DNA of 7,661 nt from contig JBDTMC010000378.1 of the NCBI GenBank assembly GCA_039934475.1, positions 1 through 7,661 on the forward strand. The letters are read 5' to 3'. The notes under the pieces are model-generated. The model was not told where the DNA came from. It ran no database searches and saw only the letters and a program-made list of their open reading frames with translations. This DNA comes from JBDTMC01 sp039934475 (GTDB lineage: Bacteria > Acidobacteriota > Terriglobia > Bryobacterales > Bryobacteraceae). A program made the translations under genes and the position numbers. Positions 1 through 6,169 of this stretch are shown piece after piece; the first letter of the stretch is position 1; each line of letters starts with the position of its first letter.

Positions 1-1285
1 CTTCGAGGATCTTGTGGATGGCGTGGCCCATGCGGTCTTCGTCGTTGCGGGATTTGGCCGCAATGGCGTAGGCCATGGAGGGCTCCGGCAGCTTCACCGG
101 CAGGTAAACGACGGGCGCGATTTTGTCGTCGAGGGTATCGCCAGTGAGCGTGTCTTTCAGCTTCGCCACGCAGCCGATGTCGCCGGCGTGCAATTCGTTG
201 ACGGCGACCAAGTTTTTGCCGGAGAGGACGCTGAGGTGCGCCAGGCGCTCCGCGGTGCCGGTGCGGATGTTTTGCAGCGGTGCGTCGTTTTTGAGCAGTC
301 CCGACATCACCTTAAAGTAGGAGAGGCGTCCGGAGAATGGATCGGCGACGGTTTTGAAGACAAACGCGGCGACCGACAATTCATCACCGATCTTCCGTTC
401 CACAGGCTGGCCGTTGAGGAAGGCGGGGATGGGCGGCCGGTCATTGGGGGCGGGTAGCACGTCGACGATGAACTCCATCATGAGGTCGGTGCCGATGTTG
501 CGCAGACCGCTGACGCACAGCACGGGGAAGATGGTGAGGTCTTCCATCTCGCGGCGCAGTCCGGAGATGATGTGCTCGGCGGGCAGGGTGCCTTCGGCGA
601 AGAACTCTTCCATCAATTCGTCGTAGCCTTCGGCGACCATCTCGACAAGCTCTTCGTGTGCCAGTTGCGCCCGTTCGGCCAAGTCGTCGGGAATGGGAAT
701 CTCTCTGCCCTTCCCATTGCCGTCGGCAGTGTATTCGTAGGCCTTCATAGTGATCAGGTCCACCACGCCGCGGAAGTCTTTCTCCGCGCCGATGGGCAGC
801 TGCACCGGGATGGCATGCCGTCCGAAGGCTTCTTGAATCGCGGTTAAGGTGCGGTCGAAGCTGGAGCGCTCGCGATCGAGTTTGTTGATCACCAGCGCCC
901 GCGCGTGCTTAAACTCCGCAGCGTAGGTCCAAACTTTCTCCGTCTGCACTTCCACGCCCGCCACGGCATCTACCAGAACCATCGACGCGTCGGCGGCGAT
1001 CATCGACGCCCGTGTGTCGTTGAGGAAGATGTTGAAGCCGGGTGTGTCCAGCAGATTGATTTTGCTCTTTTTCCATTCCACGAAAGCGAGCGCGGAGGAG
1101 ATTGTGATCTTGCGCTGCACTTCATCTTCATCGAAGTCGGTGAGGGTATTGCCCTCATCCACTCTGGTCAGCCGATTTGTTACGCCGCCGCCGTAGAGCA
1201 TCCCGGCAGCAAGCGTAGTTTTTCCGGAATTGCCGTGGCCAACCAGCGCGACGTTCCGGACATCCTTGCTTTCGTAGATTTTCAC
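1..1285 (-). CDS. EF-G-like translational GTPase (EF-G type II / fusA2-type), 3' end cut off by window edge
   Basis: Partial gene read from a GTG start (1283-1285) off the left edge; 428 codons are visible, against about 690-700 residues for the family. Seen: P-loop GHGNSGKT (residues 16-23), switch I RKITI (58-62), G3 DTPG (80-83), G4 NKLD (134-137) and a G5-like SGL (259-261). A domain II beta-barrel follows from about residue 285, and domain III begins near 400. Domains IV and V lie outside the window. Established: EF-G factors bind the ribosome and use GTP for translocation or recycling. This subtype (HGxSGKT P-loop, no His after DTPG) is the second, less understood EF-G branch, whereas classical EF-G has AHIDAGKT and DTPGHVDF. 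The start is supported by a strong ribosome binding site six bases upstream. It lies 89 bases downstream of the SET-domain gene on the same strand. Confident about the family, less so about the exact role. Confidence 0.93.
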   Translation of the reverse strand, partial: MKIYESKDVRNVALVGHGNSGKTTLAAGMLYGGGVTNRLTRVDEGNTLTDFDEDEVQRKITISSALAFVEWKKSKINLLDTPGFNIFLNDTRASMIAADASMVLVDAVAGVEVQTEKVWTYAAEFKHARALVINKLDRERSSFDRTLTAIQEAFGRHAIPVQLPIGAEKDFRGVVDLITMKAYEYTADGNGKGREIPIPDDLAERAQLAHEELVEMVAEGYDELMEEFFAEGTLPAEHIISGLRREMEDLTIFPVLCVSGLRNIGTDLMMEFIVDVLPAPNDRPPIPAFLNGQPVERKIGDELSVAAFVFKTVADPFSGRLSYFKVMSGLLKNDAPLQNIRTGTAERLAHLSVLSGKNLVAVNELHAGDIGCVAKLKDTLTGDTLDDKIAPVVYLPVKLPEPSMAYAIAAKSRNDEDRMGHAIHKILE

Positions 1286-1291
1286 CTTGAA

Positions 1292-1298
1292 CTCCCTT
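1292..1298 (-). promoter_or_regulatory. Ribosome binding site of the EF-G-like gene
   Basis: Minus strand reads AAGGGAG, then TTCAAG, then GTG. Spacing of six bases supports the GTG at 1285 as the start; no ATG competes with it nearby. Confidence 0.7.
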
Positions 1299-1374
1299 AT
1301 TGAAGGCGGTCCCGTCTTCAAGCGGCATCGTATCACAACTGAAACAGTGCGGGATTGGCCCCAAAAATCAACCT

Positions 1375-1824
1375 CTACAGGAGATTGATGGTGCCCCGGC
1401 AGGAGGGCGCGCCGCAGGTGCAGGGCACGCGTTCGACCTTTTTGTCGAAGCGGTAGTCCACCGTCAGTTCCTCGCCGGGATAGATGGTGCGCCGGCTCAT
1501 GTAGAGGATATGGCGCTTGAAGTTCCAGGTACGGAGGTTGGGTTCGCAACTGTGGTTGATGATCTCCGCGCCGCTGCCGCCGATGGCGCCGTCGAGGGTC
1601 CAGTAGGCATCGAGCGTGAACAGATAGGTGATCTGCCCTTCGCCGCGGCGCTTGGTTTCACGACGGTTGATTTCCTCGCCGGTGTACTCGATGACCTTGC
1701 GGCGGGCGGGAATCAGTTCGTCCGCATAGACGCCGCGCTTGTGGATTCCGGATTTGCGGATGGAGAGCCGGAAGCAGGCGTAGTGGGGATTGATAGTCGG
1801 ATTCCGGACCAAGCCCGTCGACAT
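1375..1824 (-). CDS. SET-domain protein, putative protein-lysine methyltransferase
   Basis: A 149-residue protein that is essentially one SET domain. Seen: an N-terminal SET strand region with KRGVYA (29-34) and EYTGEEI (46-52), the pseudoknot motif NHSCEPN (90-96), and GEELTVDY (117-124) with the expected catalytic Tyr124. A post-SET tail CTCGAPSCRG (135-144) follows. Cys93 together with Cys135, Cys137 and Cys142 matches the four-Cys zinc site of SET/post-SET enzymes. Established: the fold transfers methyl groups from S-adenosylmethionine to protein lysines. The substrate of small bacterial SET proteins is mostly unknown. The usual GNxxRF before NHSC is GSGAEI here, so two common AdoMet-site residues differ. 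The start is fixed: an in-frame TAG (1840-1842) lies six codons upstream and ATG is the first start codon after it. No Shine-Dalgarno is visible, so translation may be leaderless. The EF-G-like gene follows downstream. Confidence 0.9.
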   Translation of the reverse strand: MSTGLVRNPTINPHYACFRLSIRKSGIHKRGVYADELIPARRKVIEYTGEEINRRETKRRGEGQITYLFTLDAYWTLDGAIGGSGAEIINHSCEPNLRTWNFKRHILYMSRRTIYPGEELTVDYRFDKKVERVPCTCGAPSCRGTINLL

Positions 1825-1836
1825 GGTGTATTTGGG

Positions 1837-1842
1837 ATTCTA
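1837..1842 (-). promoter_or_regulatory. Possible -10 element of the SET gene
   Basis: TAGAAT on the minus strand (5 of 6 bases of TATAAT) ends 12 bases before the ATG. Transcription would then begin about five bases before the start codon, which fits the lack of a ribosome binding site. No good -35 box is seen, so this is tentative. Confidence 0.3.
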
Positions 1843-1896
1843 CCGCACGCGCCGTGGGTTAGACTCTGAACTGATCGTCTTCTAGCGGAAAGAACA

Positions 1897-2865
1897 TTGC
1901 CCAATACCACTCTGAGCCAACGCGAACGGCGGGAGGCCTGCTTGCGCGGACTGCGCTTCATTCACCGGCACTCGCTGGAGGAGGAGAACTTCGAGAATTG
2001 GGCAGGGGACTACCTGTGGTGCTTTTATTGTGTCTCGCGTACGGCCGGCGATTCCGAATTGGCAGAACTGGCACGGGGGATCGGTGAGGAGTATGCCCGG
2101 CGGTGGATGGCGTCAGAAGTGGCGCCGCCGAAGTTGGCCGATGCGGGCGAAGTGGCTTACTACGTCTCTCTTCTGCACGTGGCGAGCGCGCTGGGCGCCG
2201 ATAATCCGCAATTGCGCCGTCGTCTGAAGCAGAGAATGCCCCGCTTCCCGGCGCGGGAATACCTTGGGTTCGATCCACTCACTGAGCCGCCGCCCGCGAC
2301 TCCGGCAAGGTCGCGCTATGACGTCTGGTGCGACGCTTTGGTGCTTACCTACACCGGGGAAGGATTCGGCGCACCGCTGGGGGCGGCGTATGCCGATGTC
2401 CTACGCTGGCGCCCGGAGATGCTGCCGTATCGGGGTGCCGAAGGCGGCGCCAATCCCGAGTTTCGCGATGTGGTACTTGCCATCACGCATCTCGTGTACA
2501 CCTTGAACGATTACGGCCGCTATCTTCTTTCACCGGAGTGGTTGCCGGAGGAGTTCGAGTTCCTCCGGTCGAACATGAATGTTCCGCTGCAGGCGGGCGA
2601 TGCGGAACTGCTGGGCGAATTTATCGACTCTCTTCGTTGCCTTGGTGTGACCGAAGGCGACGCCGATCTTTCGCGTGGCATGGAGTTTCTGCTGTCGAGT
2701 CAGAATCCGGATGGGAGCTGGGGCGCAATGAACGAGCCCGATGCGCATATCCGATACCACACTACGTGGACCGCGATGGACGCTCTGCGGGAGTACAAGT
2801 GGGTGGAGAGAACAGAGTGGCCGGAGGCGGTGAGGCGGCCGGTAACCAAACCAGCCGCCGGATAA
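1897..2865 (+). CDS. Alpha/alpha-toroid (terpene cyclase/prenyltransferase-like repeat) protein, unknown function
   Basis: A 322-residue, mostly helical, probably cytoplasmic protein; no signal peptide or membrane segment. Near the C terminus, QNPDGSWG (269-276) followed by YHTTWTAMDAL (287-297) is the repeat pattern of squalene-hopene cyclase and protein-prenyltransferase toroids. The N-terminal half is rich in aromatic residues (NWAGDYLWCFYC, 34-45) and resembles no enzyme I can name. It is about half the length of a squalene-hopene cyclase and has no DxDD protonation motif, so a classical cyclase is unlikely. The start is TTG: an in-frame TGA at 1867-1869 and no ATG or GTG before it leave TTG 1897 as the first usual start, with GGAAAG (1887-1892) as a plausible ribosome binding site. 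The next in-frame ATG is residue 71. It is the only plus-strand gene, divergent from the SET gene and convergent with the zinc-ribbon gene. I infer fold only. Confidence 0.75.
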   Translation: MPNTTLSQRERREACLRGLRFIHRHSLEEENFENWAGDYLWCFYCVSRTAGDSELAELARGIGEEYARRWMASEVAPPKLADAGEVAYYVSLLHVASALGADNPQLRRRLKQRMPRFPAREYLGFDPLTEPPPATPARSRYDVWCDALVLTYTGEGFGAPLGAAYADVLRWRPEMLPYRGAEGGANPEFRDVVLAITHLVYTLNDYGRYLLSPEWLPEEFEFLRSNMNVPLQAGDAELLGEFIDSLRCLGVTEGDADLSRGMEFLLSSQNPDGSWGAMNEPDAHIRYHTTWTAMDALREYKWVERTEWPEAVRRPVTKPAAG

Positions 2866-2882
2866 GAAGCTTCAGCAACCCT

Positions 2883-3671
2883 TCACATGCGGCGGATCGG
2901 AAGCGGCCGGCCTTCGGGTTCGGCTCGCGTACCAACGGCCGCCCCTTGTTCGTCGATCACAACCGTCGGTTGGAAGTAGAGGAACCGTCCGCAACTCTCG
3001 CAGTGCATCACCTGATCGTCCTTACGCAGGTCTTGCAGGAACTGCGGCCGAAGCGACATATTGCAGGCAGTGCAACGGCCTCCGTTGGCATCGGTCGCCA
3101 CGGTAGTCGTCTTCCACTTCTTCTGGATTCGCAGGTATTCGCGCAACAGGGGAACCTTCACTTGGTCTGTGACGACCTTACGCTGCACCATCAGATCGTC
3201 CAGAATCTTTTTGTCCGCGTCGGTTTTTTGGACCGCGACTTTCTTTTCAGCGTCTACGTGGTCCTTTTCCTTTTTGAGCGCGGACTCCGCTACCTTTACT
3301 GCCTTGTCGAGCGGTTCGGATTCGGCCATCAACTCGATGATCCGGTCCTCAAAACGTTTGATTTCCTTCTCACAGAAGTCGATTTCGTTCTGAAAAGCCC
3401 TGTATTGCTCGTTGTTTTTGGCCCCGAGCATTTGCTCCCGGAGCTTGGATATCTTCTGCTGTTGTACCTGGATTTCGCTATCCAGGCGCTTGCGCTCTTT
3501 CTGGTTGCCCGAAAGGGCGGCGCGATCAGCCTCCAACCTACGGTTGTGGCTGTCCAACACCTTCTCAATCACTGCAACGTGTTTGGGAAGCGCTGCGATT
3601 TCCTTCTGGACGGCGGAAATCCGCTGATCCAGGTCCTGCAAGTCAAGGATCAGTCTGATGTCGGGGTTCAT
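2883..3671 (-). CDS. Coiled-coil C4-type zinc ribbon protein (COG1579, HP0958/FlgZ-like)
   Basis: 262 residues. A long charged heptad region (about 8-185) forms an antiparallel coiled-coil hairpin and contains the family motif GAKNNEQYRAFQNEI (83-97). A C-terminal zinc ribbon follows, with Cys200-x2-Cys203 and Cys224-x2-Cys227. This layout matches COG1579. The best studied member, Helicobacter HP0958 (FlgZ), stabilises RpoN and binds flagellin mRNA; in most other phyla the role is unknown, and no flagellar gene is present here. The basic linker near 170-190 (REYLRIQKKWK) suits nucleic-acid or protein binding, which is inference. The start is certain: an in-frame TGA at 3681-3683 precedes ATG 3671 with no other start codon between, although no good Shine-Dalgarno is seen. 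It lies 24 bases after the secreted-protein gene, and is probably the last gene of the murJ operon. It ends 17 bases from the convergent toroid gene. Confidence 0.92.
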   Translation of the reverse strand: MNPDIRLILDLQDLDQRISAVQKEIAALPKHVAVIEKVLDSHNRRLEADRAALSGNQKERKRLDSEIQVQQQKISKLREQMLGAKNNEQYRAFQNEIDFCEKEIKRFEDRIIELMAESEPLDKAVKVAESALKKEKDHVDAEKKVAVQKTDADKKILDDLMVQRKVVTDQVKVPLLREYLRIQKKWKTTTVATDANGGRCTACNMSLRPQFLQDLRKDDQVMHCESCGRFLYFQPTVVIDEQGAAVGTRAEPEGRPLPIRRM

Positions 3672-3695
3672 TGACGTTAATCAGTTTACCACGCG

Positions 3696-4445
3696 CTACT
3701 TGCTCCGAAGGTGTTTTCCGGGGTCCATGAAGAGGGCTTCATTTACGGTATCCAGGACTTTCACGTCGCCCATGCTGATGGAATTGCCATCTTTGGTGGT
3801 GTGATTGGACGCCAGTTTCACTCCTCCGGTGGTGGCGTACTTCCAGTCCCAGGAGCCTTTCTGGCCACTTTGGAGCTTGAATTCCCAGTGCTCCATCAGA
3901 TGCGACGCGGGCGAAACATAGGCTTGGTAGGAATCGCCGGGAGTCAGGCCCACTTTTCCGAAGGTCAGTCCGACGACGTCGTAATTCTTGCCATCAAGAG
4001 GTTTCTGACCCTGGTAGGCAAGGGTAACGCCCTGGTCCATCCACTTCCAGGGCATAGACAGCCAGTACATGTCGTTGATGAAGGCGCCGTAGGCGTTCTT
4101 CAGCGCTTCGGCCGCGGCTGGGCCTTCGAGTTTCTTCCCGTCGACGTAGGCGGTGCCCTGGTGGTTGCCGATGTTGAAGAGGGCGACGGTGTCGTGACCT
4201 TGCTTGTCCTTGCCCTCCAGCCGGTAGCGGCCGGTCATCTTATCCCACAGGTGCGCGCGGTCGACGAGGGTCTTTCCGCCGATATTGACGACAAAGTCGT
4301 AGCGTACAAAGTGGGCTTTGCTCCACGCATCCTGGCCGCCCATGGCCTTCATCATGGTTTGTGCGAGATCGGCCGCTTTCGGATCGGCGGCGAAGATTGT
4401 ACTGGTGGCCAGCAAGGCAACCAGGGCTGACTGTTTCAACATCAT
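3696..4445 (-). CDS. Secreted protein, DUF6503/LolA-like
   Basis: 249 residues with a signal peptide: K4, a hydrophobic core at 7-18, and a likely signal peptidase I site after Ala19 or Ala20. No lipobox cysteine is present, so the protein is probably free in the periplasm. The mature part is beta-rich: an AMGGQDAW helix-strand start (34-41), YWLSMPWKW (127-135) followed by DQGVTLAY (137-144), and TFGKVGLTPGDSYQAYV (161-177). These recall the DUF6503 group and, more loosely, LolA-type outer-membrane lipoprotein-sorting folds. Family assignment is by remembered pattern and is moderate. No catalytic residues can be named. Two adjacent ATGs (4445 and 4442) are possible; GGAGG lies 4 bases from the first and 7 from the second, so the second may be the true start. 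Its position 20 bases after murJ suggests co-transcription and perhaps an envelope role. Confidence 0.8.
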   Translation of the reverse strand: MMLKQSALVALLATSTIFAADPKAADLAQTMMKAMGGQDAWSKAHFVRYDFVVNIGGKTLVDRAHLWDKMTGRYRLEGKDKQGHDTVALFNIGNHQGTAYVDGKKLEGPAAAEALKNAYGAFINDMYWLSMPWKWMDQGVTLAYQGQKPLDGKNYDVVGLTFGKVGLTPGDSYQAYVSPASHLMEHWEFKLQSGQKGSWDWKYATTGGVKLASNHTTKDGNSISMGDVKVLDTVNEALFMDPGKHLRSK

Positions 4446-4449
4446 CGTT

Positions 4450-4454
4450 CCTCC
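4450..4454 (-). promoter_or_regulatory. Ribosome binding site of the secreted-protein gene
   Basis: Minus strand reads TGGAGGAACGATGATG. GGAGG is 4 bases from the first ATG and 7 bases from the second. Better spacing slightly favours the second start at 4442, which removes one residue. Confidence 0.65.
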
Positions 4455-4465
4455 AGAAGAGAGTA

Positions 4466-6085
4466 TTAGCGCCGGAGCCGCCGCAGTATGGGACCGGCGA
4501 CGGCGCTGGTAGCCATCTCGAGTTCACTGACCTTCAGCACTCTGCAGGCCGCATAGAACACGCCCAGGCCAAACGGGATGGAGATCGCGAGATCCGACAG
4601 GTTGCCCGCCGTGCCGAAGCCAAACAACGTGTGCACCAAGTGGCTGGAGCACCAGGTAGCGGCCGCCATGAAGGCCGAAGCGAGTGTGATTTTTGAGGTG
4701 CTGGCGACAAGGGCGCGGCCGTTGATGCCGCCGATGCGTCCCCGGAGGATCCAGAACAGCAAAACGAAGCCAAACAGGGCCACCACCGATGTCGAGAGCG
4801 CCAGACCCGCATGCCCCAGCTTGAGAGTCTTAATGACCGTCGAGGCCACCGCGAAGTTGATGACGATGGAAAAGAAACTGATCATCATCGGGGTGCGTGA
4901 ATCGCGCAGTGCGTAGAAGGCCGGCGTGAGCACCTTCAGCGCGGCGTAGCCTGCCAGTCCCACGGCGTAGAAAGAAAGAGCGGTGGCCGTCTGCTGCGTG
5001 TCGTAGGTGCCGAACTTGCCGTGCTGGTAGATGGCGCCGATCATGGACCGCCCTAGAATCACGAGGCCGGCCGCCGAGGGAACGGTTAGTAAAAACACCA
5101 AGCCCAGGGATTGCGACAGCGTTTGGCGAAACTCCTCCATGTTACCGGTAGCCGCGCTGCGTGAGATGGCAGGGAGGGTGGCTGAGGCAATGGCCACTCC
5201 GAACAACCCCAGCGGCAGCTGCATGAAGCGGAACGCGTAGGTGAGCCAGCTTACCGGCCCGTCTACGCCGCGAACAGGATCGATGATGCCGGCGGCGAAC
5301 CAGGTGTTGACCATGACGTTGACCTGGACGGCGGCATTGCCGAGAATGGCCGGTCCCATGAGGTGAACGATATGCCGCATCCCCGGATGAGACCAGTCCA
5401 CCTGCGGTTTAAAAGTGAATCCATGCCGCCGCAGGGACGGGATCTGGTAAGCCAGTTGCAGCGCACCGCCGATGACGACGCCGACCGACATGCCAACAAT
5501 CGGGGTCATGCCGATATAGGGACCGAGCCAGAATCCGAGGGCTAGTCCGGACACCAGGGACCCGACATTGAAGGCGGTGGAAGAAAGTGCCGGCACGCCG
5601 TATTGGTTACAGGCGTTTAACATGCCCATCGCCTGCGCCGCCAGCGCGACGAGTAGCAGGAAGGGGAACATGATGCGCGTCATGCGCACCGCGAGGTCGA
5701 ACTTCACCGGATCAGACTCAAGCCAGCTGTGGGCCAGCAAATTCACGATCTGGGGGCTGAAGATGACGCCGAACAAGCACAATAGCCCAACGACCATGAT
5801 GATAGCGGTGGCGACCAGATTCGACAGGCGCACCGCCTCCTCTTTGCTTTTGGTCGCGAGGTACTCAGTGAAGGTGGGGACAAAGGCGGACGACAACGCG
5901 CCTTCGGCAAAGAGGTCGCGTGTCAGGTTGGGAATCCGGAAGCCGAGCAGGAAAGCGTCATAAGCCTGACCGGCGCCAAATTGCCGCGCCAGTACGACTT
6001 CGCGCAGCAGGCCGCTGACACGGCTGGTAAGCACTGCGATAGAGGCAATGCCCGCAGACCGTACGACGTTTTGGGAACTGGACAA
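4466..6085 (-). CDS. murJ: MurJ lipid II flippase (MviN family)
   Basis: 539 residues, slightly longer than the E. coli protein (511). A MOP-superfamily inner-membrane protein with about 14 membrane helices; it moves lipid II across the membrane for peptidoglycan synthesis. Seen: SRVSGLLRE (21-29), YDAFLLGFRIPNL (42-54), RDLFAEGALSSAFVP (56-70) and YALRDSRTP (391-399). By alignment with E. coli MurJ, the essential charges R18, R24, D39, R52 and R270 correspond to R22, R28, D43, R56 and R286, so the transport cavity looks intact. The start is TTG (6083-6085) with no clear Shine-Dalgarno. Later in-frame starts would cut the first helix, so TTG is the best choice but uncertain. TACACT on the minus strand (6114-6119) is a weak -10 candidate. 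It leads a tight group with the secreted-protein and zinc-ribbon genes. Confidence 0.96.
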   Translation of the reverse strand: MSSSQNVVRSAGIASIAVLTSRVSGLLREVVLARQFGAGQAYDAFLLGFRIPNLTRDLFAEGALSSAFVPTFTEYLATKSKEEAVRLSNLVATAIIMVVGLLCLFGVIFSPQIVNLLAHSWLESDPVKFDLAVRMTRIMFPFLLLVALAAQAMGMLNACNQYGVPALSSTAFNVGSLVSGLALGFWLGPYIGMTPIVGMSVGVVIGGALQLAYQIPSLRRHGFTFKPQVDWSHPGMRHIVHLMGPAILGNAAVQVNVMVNTWFAAGIIDPVRGVDGPVSWLTYAFRFMQLPLGLFGVAIASATLPAISRSAATGNMEEFRQTLSQSLGLVFLLTVPSAAGLVILGRSMIGAIYQHGKFGTYDTQQTATALSFYAVGLAGYAALKVLTPAFYALRDSRTPMMISFFSIVINFAVASTVIKTLKLGHAGLALSTSVVALFGFVLLFWILRGRIGGINGRALVASTSKITLASAFMAAATWCSSHLVHTLFGFGTAGNLSDLAISIPFGLGVFYAACRVLKVSELEMATSAVAGPILRRLRR

Positions 6086-6096
6086 GGCTTTGGTTT

Positions 6097-6158
6097 CGGC
6101 TGGCAGTCCTTCTAGTGTAACGAAAAGGGGTCAGACGCATTAACTGGTCTGCCAGCCG
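6097..6158. repeat. 10-bp inverted repeat flanking a REP-like GGGGTCAGACGCATTAA motif
   Basis: CGGCTGGCAG (6097-6106) and its exact complement CTGCCAGCCG (6149-6158) are 42 bases apart between the aminotransferase and murJ. Between them, the plus strand carries GGGGTCAGACGCATTAA (6127-6143). GGGG(T/A)CAGACGCATTAA-like strings are, from memory, widely dispersed intergenic repeats in bacteria, often connected with REP/RAYT elements. There is no T-run after the second arm in either direction, so it is not a normal rho-independent terminator. The repeat is seen directly; its mobile or REP nature is inference. Confidence 0.45.
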
Positions 6159-6169
6159 GGAGCAGGGCC

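Noticed and set aside
14..1303. Several plus-strand open frames at the left edge (14-457, 572-847, 905-1303)
   Set aside because: All are antisense to the EF-G-like gene, whose GTPase motifs are clear on the minus strand.
1286..1374. Promoter for the EF-G-like gene in the SET-EF-G spacer
   Set aside because: Only a poor TACGAT -10 candidate without a matching -35; not strong enough to list, and read-through from the SET gene is equally possible.
1300..1869. A 189-codon plus-strand open frame over the SET gene
   Set aside because: It is antisense to a protein with unmistakable SET motifs, and the translation resembles nothing.
2866..2882. Palindrome GAAGCTTC between the convergent toroid and zinc-ribbon genes as a terminator
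   Set aside because: An 8-base palindrome leaves no loop and no T-run follows on either strand; it is too weak to call a terminator.
2328..3674. A 448-codon open frame on the plus strand
   Set aside because: It overlaps the 3' part of the toroid gene out of frame and then runs antisense through the whole zinc-ribbon gene. Its translation is low-complexity Arg/Ser/Leu-rich without any motif. It is an artefact of GC-rich coding sequence.
3711..4430. A 239-codon open frame antisense to the secreted-protein gene
   Set aside because: It mirrors almost the entire minus-strand gene, which has a signal peptide and a good ribosome binding site; the antisense product shows no motif.
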